A stretch of DNA of 44,959 nucleotides from Paulinella micropora. Lineage: Eukaryota; Cercozoa; Imbricatea; Euglyphida. The DNA is taken from the NCBI GenBank assembly GCA_009731375.1, contig BJOX01000238.1, forward strand, positions 330,321-375,279, read 5' to 3'. Below the pieces are notes generated by a model, which was given only the letters and a program-made list of their open reading frames with translations, was not told the origin of the DNA and ran no database searches. The position numbers were made by a program, and so were the translations under genes. Shown here one piece after another: positions 10,552 to 21,170 of this stretch (position 1 is its first letter; the number at the start of each line of letters is the position of its first letter).

Positions 10552-10595
10552 GAGAAAGCAAACAAGCAAACAAGCAAACAAGTAAGCAAGTAAGC

Positions 10596-10634
<39 letters not shown>

Positions 10635-10721
10635 CAAGTAAGTAAACAAGTAAGTAAGTAAGTAAGTAAGCAAGTGAGTAAATACGTAAGTAAGTAAGTA
10701 AGTAAGTAAGTAAGCAAGTAC

Positions 10722-10770
<49 letters not shown>

Positions 10771-10815
10771 CAAGTAAGCAAGTAAGCAAATAAGTAAATA
10801 CGTAAAGAAGTAAAG

Positions 10816-10862
<47 letters not shown>

Positions 10863-11050
10863 CAAGTAAGCAAGCAAACAAGCAAACAAGCAAGCAACCA
10901 AGTAAGCAAGTAAGCAAGCAAGCAAACCAGCAAGCAAGAGAGTCAGTAAGTAAGTAAGTAAGTAAGTAAGTAATTAATACGTGAGTAAGTGAATAACTGA
11001 GTAAACAAGTAAGTAAGCAAGTAAGTAAGCAAGTAAGTAAGCAAGCAAGC

Positions 11051-11109
<59 letters not shown>

Positions 11110-11214
11110 CAAGTAAGTAAGTAAGCAAGCAAGTAAGCAAGCAAGCAAGTAAGCAAGTAAGCAAGTAAGTAAGAAAGTAGGTAAGTAAGTAAGTAAGTAA
11201 GTAAGTAAGTTACA
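9866..11214. repeat. (GTAA/CTTA)n array with GCAA variants
   Basis: About 1.35 kb of near-continuous GTAA tetramers with scattered GCAA, GAAA and ACAA variants. No island longer than about 15 bases is present. It forms the start of the intron after exon 14, whose donor GTATGTAAC leads straight into TTAC repeats on the minus strand. Confidence 0.95.
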
Positions 11215-11217
11215 TAC

Positions 11218-11376
11218 CGCTTCTAGACACACTATTTCATTCAGTACATTCTCCCAGAGGCGACAGAGTTGTTCCCACGGGCCCTTCTGGACGGGCAGCA
11301 TGCTTGAGCGAGAGACGGAGATGGACGGTCGACGAGGACGCGGGTCAGCGATAGGAACGAGCTTTACCGCCATTTG
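11218..11376 (-). CDS. Exon 14
   Basis: Acceptor CCCCCTCTCCCCAG and donor GCG/GTATGT bound 53 codons (phase 0 to 0). The reading begins QMAVKLVPIADPRPRRPSIS and ends WENVLNEIVCLEA. RRPSIS is a possible basophilic kinase site. This is one of the two longest non-repetitive exons. Other acceptors farther upstream (for example CTGCAG at 11536) would add a Pro/Ser/Thr-rich stretch, but the nearest one fits phase 0 best. Confidence 0.65.
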
Positions 11377-11394
11377 CTGGGGAGAGGGGGCTAT

Positions 11395-11629
11395 GCCGGA
11401 GGGGGAGGTGGTGGTGGTGGTGGTGGAGGAGGAGGAGGAGGGAGGAGGAGGAGGACTTGCAGGATTCGTAGTACTGTGACTGGTAGCAGCAGAAGGAGAA
11501 GGAGAAGGAGCAGGAGCACTAGCGTCGGCACCTGCAGAAGAAGAAGAAGAAGAAGAAGAAGAAGAAGAAGAAGAAGAAGAAGAAGAAGAAGAAGAAGAAG
11601 AACAACAACAACAACAACAATAATAATAA

Positions 11630-11660
<31 letters not shown>

Positions 11661-11707
11661 AATAATAATTAATAATAATAGTAATAGTAGTAGTAGTAGT
11701 AGTAGTA

Positions 11708-11758
<51 letters not shown>

Positions 11759-11782
11759 GTAATAGTAGTAGTAGTAATAATC

Positions 11783-11813
<31 letters not shown>

Positions 11814-11883
11814 TAATAGAAGGAGAAGGAGAAGGAGCAGCAGCACTAGCTTCGGCGCCTGCAGCATAATAATAACAATAATG

Positions 11884-11924
<41 letters not shown>
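11395..11924. repeat. Compound GGT/GGA, GAA, CAA, AAT and AGT tracts with a duplicated 46-bp segment
   Basis: Purine-rich GGTGGT and GAGGAG runs are followed by (GAA)n, (CAA)n, (AAT)n and (AGT)n. A 46-bp segment ending GGCACCTGCAG occurs at 11490-11535 and, with few changes, at 11818-11864, flanking the tracts. On the minus strand both carry a CTGCAG acceptor-like end. Confidence 0.85.
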
Positions 11925-11925
<1 letters not shown>

Positions 11926-12156
11926 GTGCTTCTCTGTCAATGGCTGATGCAAATCTGCACATGCGCCTCCATCGTCTCACCCGTGAGGGGAGTACGAAGA
12001 ATTGACGATAGGCTCTAATGACACCCCCGCAAGGGCAGTTCCAACACTTCCAGACGGACCGGTATGTTCAATGAAAATACTGGTGGCACCGACGGGAATC
12101 GAACTGGCGACAGGGCCCAGATGGTAGAACTTGACCACTGGGCTATCACGGTGTCC
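11925..12156 (-). mobile_element. tRNA-derived SINE, full length
   Basis: On the minus strand the element starts GGACACCGTGATAGCC at 12156. It contains an A-box match (TAGCCCAGTGG) and a B-box match (AGTTCGATTCC), the internal promoter of RNA polymerase III. A tRNA-unrelated body with CTCACGGGTGAGACGATGG follows and ends GCACTATT, running into (ATT)n. The acceptor-arm halves GACACCG and CGGTGCC still pair with one mismatch. Both ends abut AAT arrays. The family is not recognised by name. Confidence 0.85.
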
Positions 12157-12530
<374 letters not shown>

Positions 12531-12635
12531 AGGAGGAGGGAGGAGGAGGAGGAGGAGGAAGAGGAGGAAGAGGAGGAGGAGGAGGAGGAGGAGGAGAAGA
12601 AGAAGAAGAAGAAGACGAAGAAGAAGAAGAAGAAG

Positions 12636-12667
<32 letters not shown>

Positions 12668-12675
12668 GTAGTAGC

Positions 12676-12725
<50 letters not shown>

Positions 12726-12741
12726 CAGTAGCAGCAGCAGC

Positions 12742-12776
<35 letters not shown>

Positions 12777-12891
12777 AAGAAGAAGAAGAAGAAGAAGAAG
12801 AAAAAAAAAAANNNNNNNNNNAAAGAAGAAGAAGAAGAAGAAGAAGAAGAAGAAGAAGAAGAAGAAGAAGAAGAAGAAGAAGCTGACTTAC
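12531..12891. repeat. GAG/GAA/GTA purine tract with 10-N gap
   Basis: Purine-rich GAG, GAA and GTA repeats with N at 12812-12821. Long mirror-symmetric purine tracts like this can form triplexes and often break assemblies. Confidence 0.9.
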
Positions 12892-12954
12892 TTATCGAAT
12901 GCTGGTCAGGTTGATTAGGTTGGCTTGGGCGAGGAGGGAGAGCAGGAGGCCCTC
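12892..12954 (-). CDS. Exon 13, with TAA directly before the donor
   Basis: Acceptor CCTCCTCCCCCAG leads into EGLLLSLLAQANLINLTSIR (phase 0), a helical leucine-rich segment with C-rich third positions. The next bases are TAA and then a consensus GTAAGT donor. If that donor is used, the exon ends with an in-frame stop. Without those three bases the phase to exon 14 is 0. A second open frame (GGPPALPPRPSQPNQ) avoids the stop but does not fit exon 12. Confidence 0.45.
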   Translation of the reverse strand, partial: EGLLLSLLAQANLINLTSIR

Positions 12955-13210
12955 CTGGGGGAGGAGGAGGGGGAGGGGGCGGAGGAGGAGGGGGAGGAGG
13001 GGAAAGAGACGAGTAAGAGGAAGAAGAGGAGGAAGAGGAGGAGGAGGAGGAGGTGGAGGAGGAGGAGGAAGAAGAAGAAGAAGCAGAAGAAGAAGAAGAA
13101 GAAGAAGAAGAAGAAGAAGAAGAAGAAGAAGAAGAAGAAGAAGAAGAAGAAGACGAAGAAGAAGAAGAAGAAGAAGAAGAAGAAGAAGAAGAAGAAGAAG
13201 AAGAAGCAAT
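12955..13210. repeat. GAG/GAA purine tract
   Basis: Pyrimidine-rich on the coding strand, so it supplies the polypyrimidine tract of the exon 13 acceptor. Confidence 0.9.
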
Positions 13211-13478
13211 GTGGAGGCGTGGTGGAGTAGGAGGGGGAGGGGGAGGCGGAGAAGCATCATTAACTTTCTTGCTCAAGCTTTTAAACGGGCCACCAGAGAA
13301 TCGCCTGCGCAATACAAACGTATTTAGTGTCTTCATTACATCTATCCTCCCGGTGTGCCTCCCCCAATAATTTTTTTTTGAAATAAGCTGCGTTAGCGAA
13401 ATGTGTCCTGAATGCCATAAATGCCAAAATGCCGAAATGCCGGCCGAACGGGTCAGAAAAGCGCCTGTATACACGACA
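13211..13478. other. Non-repetitive intron island
   Basis: About 270 bp without tandem structure. A minus-strand segment RRFSGGPFKSLSKK follows TTGCGCAG and could be another exon, but it has no good donor and no place in the phase chain. TGTCCTGAATGCCA here is shared with 3574-3587. Confidence 0.4.
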
Positions 13479-14031
13479 TACATACATACATACATAAATA
13501 CATAAATACATATATACATACATACATACATACATACATATTTACTATCTATGATTATAACTCCTTCTGGTGCCTCCTCGCGAAAGATTTTAGAAAAGAA
13601 GAAGAAGAAAAAGAAGAAGAAGAAGAAGAAGAAGGAGAAGAAGAAGAAGAAGAAGAAGAAGAAGAAGAAGAAGAAGAAGAAGAAGAAGAAGAAGAAAAAG
13701 AAGAAGACGAAGAAGAAGAAGAAGAAAAAGAAGAAGACGAAGAAGAAGAAGAAGAAGAAGAAGAAGAAGAAGAAGAAGAAGAAGAAGAAGAAGGAGGAGG
13801 AGGAGGAGGAGGAGGAGAAGGAGGAGAAAAGATTTTAGAATGATTGCGTTACCTGAGTACGTATGCATGTATGCATCCATATGTATGTGTGTATGTGTGT
13901 AGTATGTATGTACGTGTGTATGTGTGTATGTATGTATGTATGTGTGTATGTGTGTATGTATGTATACATGTATGTATGCATGTTTGTATGTATGTATGTA
14001 TGTGAATTCTGACGTAGCGGCACTCGTGGCG

Positions 14032-14083
<52 letters not shown>

Positions 14084-14395
14084 GTATATATATGTATGTA
14101 ATACATATATATATATATATATATTAAAAATATATATATACATATATATATTATATCTTATATCTATATCTATATCTATATCTATACCTATTCCTATACC
14201 TAACCTATACCTATACCTATACCTGTACCTGTACCTGTACCTATACCTATACCTATACCTATATCTATGTCTATATCTATATCTATATCTATAACTATAA
14301 CTATAACTATAACTATAACTATATCTATATCTATATCTATATCTACATCTATATCTTTTTCTATATATCTTTTTCTATATCTATATCTATATCTA

Positions 14396-14462
<67 letters not shown>

Positions 14463-14476
14463 ATCTATCTATATCT

Positions 14477-14530
<54 letters not shown>
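13479..14530. repeat. CATA, GAA, TATG, AT and hexamer arrays
   Basis: CATA to 13540, (GAA)n at 13595-13830, TATG at 13858-14010, and AT-rich to 14155. Then come hexamers that change stepwise (TATCTA, ACCTAT, AACTAT, ATCTAT) to 14400, and TATC and AT to 14530. Confidence 0.9.
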
Positions 14531-14533
<3 letters not shown>

Positions 14534-14589
14534 CGTGCTGATGACTAATAATCCTCGTTCTGACTGATGACACTATTACATAGTGTGGT

Positions 14590-14592
<3 letters not shown>
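14531..14592 (-). mobile_element. Family B end fragment
   Basis: The segment GACTGATGACACTATTA and flanks match the far end of the family B copy at 14980-15016. It is a detached end of the same element, separated by GATA. Confidence 0.6.
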
Positions 14593-14644
<52 letters not shown>

Positions 14645-14647
14645 GTA

Positions 14648-15015
14648 GATGAGATATCGCAAAAGGATGTAGTCCTTGCAAAGGAAACGCAATTTCATAT
14701 CAAACAGTAATTTGTGTACTGCGCGTGTGTCCGGGATGGGAATCACAGGTAGACTGTGTTCTGGAAGAAAGAAGAGGAGGTAGGTCGCTGAAGAAAAAGG
14801 CAATCTAGGAATGGAGAGCGGGGTCTTGAGGAGGATAAGGAAGAAGAGAAAGAAAAGGAAGCCGTTAGTCCAAGTGTTTTGAGCACCGTAAGCTTGCGCA
14901 AGCTACAATGGTGACATTGTATAAGGCCTAAACCCCCGAAGGGACCTAGCCCGGTCTATGCAACATTGGACTAATCATCATCATCCTGACTGATGGCACT
15001 ATTATATAATGAGGT

Positions 15016-15016
<1 letters not shown>
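14648..15016 (-). mobile_element. Retroposon family B copy with extended end
   Basis: Matches the copies at 5383 and 23526, with the palindrome AGCTTGCGCAAGCT conserved. It carries about 45 extra bases at the end distal to the tail. GATA arrays flank both sides. Confidence 0.7.
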
Positions 15017-15083
<67 letters not shown>

Positions 15084-15108
15084 GGATGGATGGATGGATG
15101 GATGGATG

Positions 15109-15147
<39 letters not shown>

Positions 15148-15160
15148 GGATAGATAGATG

Positions 15161-15195
<35 letters not shown>

Positions 15196-15220
15196 GAATG
15201 GATGGATGGATGGATGGATG

Positions 15221-15259
<39 letters not shown>

Positions 15260-15281
15260 GGATGGATGGATGGATGGATGC

Positions 15282-15345
<64 letters not shown>

Positions 15346-15441
15346 CCGTGATTTGTTGGCGCTGTCGCCGGAGGAAGAAGAAGAAGAAGAAGAAGAAGAA
15401 GAAGAAGAAGAAGAAGAAGAAGAAGAAGAAGAAGAATACAC
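15017..15441. repeat. GATA/GATG array and GAA tract
   Basis: GATA with GATG blocks at regular spacing to about 15343. A short island GGCGACAGCGCC (15355-15372) and (GAA)n at 15373-15435 follow. On the minus strand the TTC tract and island extend the exon 12 frame as [11 protein letters not shown], so a longer serine-rich exon 12 is possible. Confidence 0.85.
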
Positions 15442-15478
15442 CAAGCCACTGTCCACAGCCTGAGCCTTTGCTTTTTGC
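15442..15478 (-). CDS. Exon 12
   Basis: Acceptor GAGTTTGTGTAG and donor TTG/GTGTAT bound one base and 12 codons reading [12 protein letters not shown] (phase 2 to 0). Joined to exon 11 it continues a charged helix. The frame stays open past the donor into a polyserine run, so a readthrough form cannot be excluded. Confidence 0.45.
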
Positions 15479-15969
<491 letters not shown>

Positions 15970-16019
15970 CTTGCTTCTCTCTCTTCGCGTGCTGCTGCGA
16001 ACCGCTCCGCCGAGGACAT
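15970..16019 (-). CDS. Exon 11
   Basis: Acceptor CCTAACTCCCCTCAAAAG and donor GCAAG/GTCCTC bound 16 codons and two bases, reading MSSAERFAAAREEREA (phase 0 to 2). The partial copy at 15854-15893 differs mostly at third positions of this frame, which supports the frame. The donor is weak. Confidence 0.5.
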
Positions 16020-16380
16020 CTTTTGAGGGGAGTTAGGGCGAGAGGAGGAGGAGGAGGAGGAGGAGGAGGAGGAAGAAGAAGAAGAAGAAGAAGAAGAAGA
16101 AGAAGAAGAAGAAGAAGAAGAGGAGAAGGAGGAGGTCTTGCGACCTTTGACAAGAGCTGACGTTATCGATCTTCTTTGTTTGAGCTAAATAGGTGTGCAG
16201 ATAGGTAGATAGGTAGATAGGTAGATAGGTAGGTAGGAATATGGGTAGGTCCAAAGATGGGTAGGTAGGGAGGTGAATCGATGGGTAGATAAATGGATAG
16301 ATAGATGGATAGATGGATAGATAGATAGATAGATAGAAGGATAGATAGATAGATAGATGGATAGATAGATAGATAGATAT

Positions 16381-16441
<61 letters not shown>

Positions 16442-16450
16442 CATACATAC
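16020..16450. repeat. GAG/GAA tract and GATA array
   Basis: 16045-16135 is a purine tract and 16196-16448 is GATA with GGTA. The island between them, 16145-16184, could be one more microexon (LKQRRSITSALVK), but it breaks the phase chain. Confidence 0.8.
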
Positions 16451-16673
16451 CTTGAGAGATGATCCCTCAGGAGGAAGAGAAGAAGAAGAAGAAGAAGAAG
16501 AAGAAGAAGAAGAAGAAGAAGAAGAAGAAGAAGAAAAGGGGTCGGATGGAGCTGATGAAAGCGGAGGAGGGGAAGGAAGGAGAACACTGATTTCGATTGA
16601 GGACGAAGAAGAAGGCAGAAAAGTAGAAGAGGAGGAGGAAGAGGAGGAGGAGGAGGAAGAAGAAGAAGAAGAA

Positions 16674-16705
<32 letters not shown>

Positions 16706-16716
16706 AGAGTAGCCTT
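16451..16716 (-). CDS. Exon 10, serine/proline-rich
   Basis: Acceptor CACCCGCCCCATCAG and strong donor CTCAAG/GTATGT bound two bases and 88 codons (phase 1 to 0). The reading is polyserine from (TCT)n with islands IEISVLLPSPPPLSSAPSDP and LPPEGSSLK. Two blocks resembling SLPPLPPLSPAPS repeat within the region, so it may have grown by duplication. The opposite strand is also open as a polyglutamate frame. It could instead be a shorter exon next to a TTC tract. Confidence 0.38.
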
Positions 16717-16885
16717 CTGATGGGGCGGGTGACAGGGGAGGAAGAGGCGGGAGAGAAGAGATACTGCTATTGCTACTTATGCTTCTACACAACATCACAC
16801 AGTCACTCATACACGAATGCATGCCAACAGACTTTCACACAACAACTGACACAGTATGTGTATGTATGTATTTGTGTATGTATGT
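16717..16885. other. Non-repetitive intron sequence
   Basis: Pyrimidine-rich on the minus strand just upstream of the exon 10 acceptor, then TATG-like sequence. Nothing else is recognised. Confidence 0.4.
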
Positions 16886-17117
16886 AAGGAATAGTGAAAA
16901 TGAAAAAATTATCCCGTAATAACGGTACATTTTTATTCAAAATTTTCGGCCAGAAAAAATTATCCCGTAATAACGGTACATTTTTATTCAAAGTTGTGAA
17001 GAATCTCGGCCATGCCGGTAATTACGGTACATTTGTTGTCCACAAAAAAAGCTTAACCTAAAATTTCCCGTATTTACGGTTGGCCGAAAGGTGAGGTGGC
17101 CGAAGTTTTTCAGATAG
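16886..17117. mobile_element. Small inverted-repeat transposon, damaged
   Basis: Starts TAAGGAATAGTGAAAA, resembling the element at 26698-26877, and ends with GAGGTGGCCGAAG, a motif also found there. An internal direct repeat of about 51 bp carries CCGTAATAACGG twice, and a related CCGTATTTACGG hairpin lies near 17069. The distal terminus has been replaced by GATA. Confidence 0.55.
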
Positions 17118-17179
17118 ATGGATAGATAGTTGGATAGATGGATAGATAAATAGATAGATGAATAGATAGATGAAAAGAT

Positions 17180-17216
<37 letters not shown>

Positions 17217-17245
17217 TGTAGATATGTAGATAGATAGATAGGTAG

Positions 17246-17290
<45 letters not shown>

Positions 17291-17332
17291 TTATTCCTTA
17301 TGTCTTTACCTGGAAGGTGCGGCGTCGGCCCT
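17118..17332. repeat. GATA array
   Basis: GATA tetramers with GATG variants, then about 40 non-repetitive bases before the 70-bp minisatellite. Confidence 0.9.
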
Positions 17333-17822
17333 GGGGGAAAAATCAGACAAGTCTTTGATAGCTATACAAAAATAGTTAATATAATAAGATAGATGGATAG
17401 AAGGGGGAAAAATCAGACAAGTCTTTGATAGCTATACAAAAATAGTTAATATAATAAGATAGATGGATAGAAGGGGGAAAAATCAGACAAGTCTTTGATA
17501 GCTATACAAAAATAGTTAATATAATAAGATAGATGGATAGAAGGGGGAAAAATCAGACAAGTCTTTGATAGCTATACAAAAATAGTTAATATAATAAGAT
17601 AGATGGATAGAAGGGGGAAAAATCAGACAAGTCTTTGATAGCTATACAAAAATAGTTAATATAATAAGATAGATGGATAGAAGGGGGAAAAATCAGACAA
17701 GTCTTTGATAGCTATACAAAAATAGTTAATATAATAAGATAGATGGATAGAAGGGGGAAAAATCAGACAAGTCTTTGATAGCTATACAAAAATAGTCAAT
17801 ATAATAAGATCGATGGATAGAT
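17333..17822. repeat. 70-bp tandem repeat, seven units
   Basis: Units begin GGGGGAAAAATCAGAC at 17333, 17403, 17473, 17543, 17613, 17683 and 17753. The first six are identical and the seventh has two substitutions. Each unit ends AGATAGATGGATAG, so GATA is part of the unit. Confidence 0.95.
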
Positions 17823-18157
17823 GGATGTATGGACAAATACATAGATAAGTCGGCCTTGGGGGAAAAATCAGACAAGTCTTTGATAGCTATACAAAAATAG
17901 TTAATGTAATGAGATAGATGGATAGATGGAGGTAATTCGGCCCGTGAACAAAGTCTTGGAAAGCTGTACAAAAATAATTAGCAATAATAGCTGGTTATGA
18001 AGATAGATGGGTAGATGGATAGACAGTATATAGATATATGGATATAAAGACATAGATTAGTGTGGCCTTTGGAAAAACAATTGGAGGAGTCTTTGATAGC
18101 TGTACAAAAATAGTTAGCAATAAATAGTTGATTGTGGTAACTGGGTAGATGGATAGA

Positions 18158-18205
<48 letters not shown>

Positions 18206-18620
18206 CTGGGTAGATGGATAGATGAATATATATATATATATACATATATATACACGGATAATGGGGCCTTGAGGGATAAATCAGAAAAGTTTTCGGAAAG
18301 CTATACAAAATAGTATATTATGCGGCTAGCCACAAATTGGACGTCTTTAGCGGGCGCGACGGGCCGGCGAGCCCGCAAAACACATCAAATTTGGCGCGCC
18401 GCATATGTAGTTTTATCGGTAACCTGACACATTTTGTGGAGGGGAGCGATAAATAACTAGCAGGAGTTTATTGTGGTAGGATAGATAGATAGATAGATAG
18501 AGGATATAGATTGACAAAAATTGGCCATGGAGGAAAAATCGCAGGAAACTTCTGAGGGTATGATAGAATAGTGAGGAATGGTTAATTATAGTGAGATGGA
18601 TGGATAGATGCAAAGATGGA
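17823..18620. repeat. Diverged relatives of the 70-bp unit with GATA and AT runs
   Basis: Related units at 17858 (close match), about 17940, 18066, 18268 and 18515 show rising divergence and spacing. All keep CTTTGATAGCTRTACAAAAATAG-like cores and GATGGATAGAT ends. AT dinucleotide runs occur at 18160-18200. Confidence 0.8.
18319..18405. mobile_element. Hairpin MITE of about 87 bp, TA-flanked
   Basis: Inverted termini TGCGGCTAGCCACAAATT and TGCGGCGCGCCAAATTTG face each other, with TA on both sides (18319-18320 and 18404-18405). Inner inverted CGGGC/GCCCG pieces allow near full foldback. No coding capacity. Confidence 0.65.
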
Positions 18621-18638
18621 AAGTTGGATAAAAAGATG

Positions 18639-18674
<36 letters not shown>

Positions 18675-18677
<3 letters not shown>

Positions 18678-19077
18678 GAGATATCGACTAATGTCAGAAA
18701 AAAGGAGCTTCTGATTTCGTCAACCAAGGAAGTCTGTGGGTAAAGTATTAACCCGATGCCCAGCTAAGCCGTGATGTTTGCACGGAAGGGACTGATACAG
18801 GCGATACCAAAGCTCCCTAGTACCAGGCGGGGCCAGGGCTCGTTCCATAAGCGCCCCTTGCAGAACGAGCTCCCACCTCCATTACAGAGGACCCAGTAAG
18901 CAGATGGAGTTTCGAGACTGTTCGACAGTCTAGTATAAACCGACAGAGCACTGTGGGTTTTATTCCGGGCTCAACAAGCGAGAAAGGGCACCCTGAGGGA
19001 ACAGGATTGTGCTTCCCATCGCTATTTCGGCATGTGACTTATAGGCGTATGGCTAGGCACACATAAGGCACCCCACC

Positions 19078-19080
<3 letters not shown>
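18675..19080 (-). mobile_element. Retroposon family A copy
   Basis: Minus-strand sense ends GTCGATATCTCATC and runs into (TATC)n. It contains hairpin AGACTGT-TCG-ACAGTCT. GATA flanks both sides. Related copies are at 24847-26149, 31804, 34440, 35687 and 40356. Confidence 0.75.
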
Positions 19081-19138
<58 letters not shown>

Positions 19139-19195
19139 GGATGGATGGATGGATAGATGGATGGATGGATGGATAGATGGATGGATAGATGGATG

Positions 19196-19235
<40 letters not shown>

Positions 19236-19290
19236 TTCATACGTTACCGCTGGCTGCGGGTGGGGAAGGTGAGGGTAACTGATAGATGGA

Positions 19291-19372
<82 letters not shown>

Positions 19373-19391
19373 ATCAATCTAATTATCTAAC

Positions 19392-19474
<83 letters not shown>

Positions 19475-19665
19475 AATCTAAGTCTAAATCTAAATCTAAA
19501 TCTAAATCTAAACCCAAATTCAAACCCAAACCCAAACCAAACCTAAACCTAAACCTAAACCTAAATCTAAATCTAAATCTAAATCTAAATCTAAGTATAA
19601 GCATAAATATAAATATAAATATAAATACAAATATAAATATAAATAACACATTTATTCTATGTATC

Positions 19666-19709
<44 letters not shown>

Positions 19710-19760
19710 CGTCCCCACCCGAAGCCAGCGGTACGTACGTATATATATATATATATATAT
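19081..19760. repeat. GATA/GATG, TATC and AAATCT/AAACCT hexamer arrays
   Basis: GATA switches to TATC at about 19290 across a short island (19237-19287, related to the 66-bp unit at 21873). From 19476 it becomes a hexamer that drifts TAAATC, AAACCC, AAACCT. An inverted piece of the same island is at 19710-19735. Confidence 0.85.
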
Positions 19761-19761
19761 G

Positions 19762-19821
<60 letters not shown>

Positions 19822-19843
19822 TGATAATAACAATAACAATATC

Positions 19844-19901
<58 letters not shown>

Positions 19902-20074
19902 GTAATAACAACAACAACAACAACAATAACAACAACAACAACAACAACAATAATAATAATAATAATAATAATAATAAGAATAATAATAAGAATAATAATA
20001 ATAATAAAAGTGATAATAATAATAATAATAATGATAATAATAATAATAATAATAATAATAAGAGTAACAACAAC

Positions 20075-20106
<32 letters not shown>

Positions 20107-20138
20107 TAATAATAATAATATAATGGCAATAATGATAA

Positions 20139-20227
<89 letters not shown>

Positions 20228-20240
20228 ATAATAACAATAA
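19761..20240. repeat. AAT, CAA and AGT arrays
   Basis: Trinucleotide arrays changing from AAT to CAA to AAT to AGT. No island is seen. Confidence 0.95.
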
Positions 20241-20620
20241 TATATATGTATTGATCTGTCATGGCCGAGCCCAAGGGCCATGCGCCTCCATCCCTCCACC
20301 CAACATTCACAACAGTGAATGTTGGGGAGAGAAGAGTGACTCTAACCATCCCTGAATAGCTACCCGCTCGGCGTGTCGGGTACCTTGCAGGGAATCAACT
20401 GCAAATGATTGATGTTCCCTATGAGAGAGTTCCACAAGACTGGGTATAAGTCGAATGGAGGTACTCAAGGGGGGTAGCGGACATTTCATGCGGTCTGCCA
20501 GCGCATGAGGACGTTTGGCGGTAAGTGTCTGAAACCCGTCACCACCCCTAGATCGCGGAATGTATATACCCCTTTGATCCCGCGTGGTGTACGTCTTATA
20601 AAAACAACACAACGACGTAG
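20241..20620. other. Non-repetitive island, possible retroposon 3' part
   Basis: About 380 bp of ordinary composition between AAT-type arrays. It has a perfect 12-bp stem hairpin with AACA loop (20299-20326). The minus strand is open as LSHREHQSFAVDSLQGT and neighbours, but it has no place in the exon chain. The hairpin next to a trinucleotide array recalls the 3' ends of retroposons. Identity unknown. Confidence 0.4.
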
Positions 20621-20827
20621 CCTCGGAACCAACACAACGACAAAGCCTCGGAACCAACACAACGACATAGCCTCGGAACCAACACAACGACAAAGCCTCG
20701 GAACCAACACAACAAAGCCTCGGAACCAACACGACAAAGCCTCGGAACCAACACAACGACATAGCCTCAGAACCAACACAACGACAAAGCCTCGGGAACC
20801 AACACAACGACATAACCTCGGGAACCA
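20621..20827. repeat. 25-bp minisatellite CCTCGGAACCAACACAACGA
   Basis: About nine copies of a 25-bp unit, some shortened to about 22 bp, alternating CAAAG and CATAG ends. The open frames through it are not consistent because the period is not a multiple of three. Confidence 0.9.
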
Positions 20828-20884
20828 ATGGGAAGAGGCCCAACCACCTCCTCTTCCCGTGGGGTGCCATCCTGTGCACCCCTC

Positions 20885-20936
<52 letters not shown>

Positions 20937-20996
20937 GTAATAATAATAATAATAATGATGATAATAGTAATGATGATAATAATAATAGTAATAATA

Positions 20997-21035
<39 letters not shown>

Positions 21036-21082
21036 GTAATAACAATAGTAATAACAATAATAATAATAATAATAGTAATAAT
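20885..21082. repeat. (AAT)n array with GAT/AGT variants
   Basis: Trinucleotide array abutting the SINE tail at 21083. Confidence 0.95.
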
Positions 21083-21170
21083 AGTGCTTCTCTGTCAATG
21101 GCTGATGCATTTCTGCACATGCGCCTCCATCGTCTCACCCGTGAGGGGAGTACGAAGAATTGACGATAAG
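21083..21170 (-). mobile_element. SINE 3' part, cut by assembly gap
   Basis: The 3' body of the same SINE, ending into (ATT)n at 21082. The tRNA head is hidden in the gap of about 645 Ns that starts at 21171. Confidence 0.8.

Noticed and set aside
12060-12156. Functional tRNA gene
   Set aside because: The promoter boxes are good, but the T stem and anticodon arm do not fold properly and the sequence continues into a SINE body.
13279-13315. Exon-like RRFSGGPFKSLSKK
   Set aside because: No consensus donor and no place in the phase chain.
16145-16184. Extra microexon LKQRRSITSALVK
   Set aside because: It would leave in phase 1, whereas exon 11 is supported in phase 0. Weak donor GTCGCA.
19500-19570. 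AAACCC/AAACCT hexamers resembling plant-type telomere repeat
   Set aside because: The unit is a hexamer drifting from AAATCT. There is no TTTAGGG heptamer.
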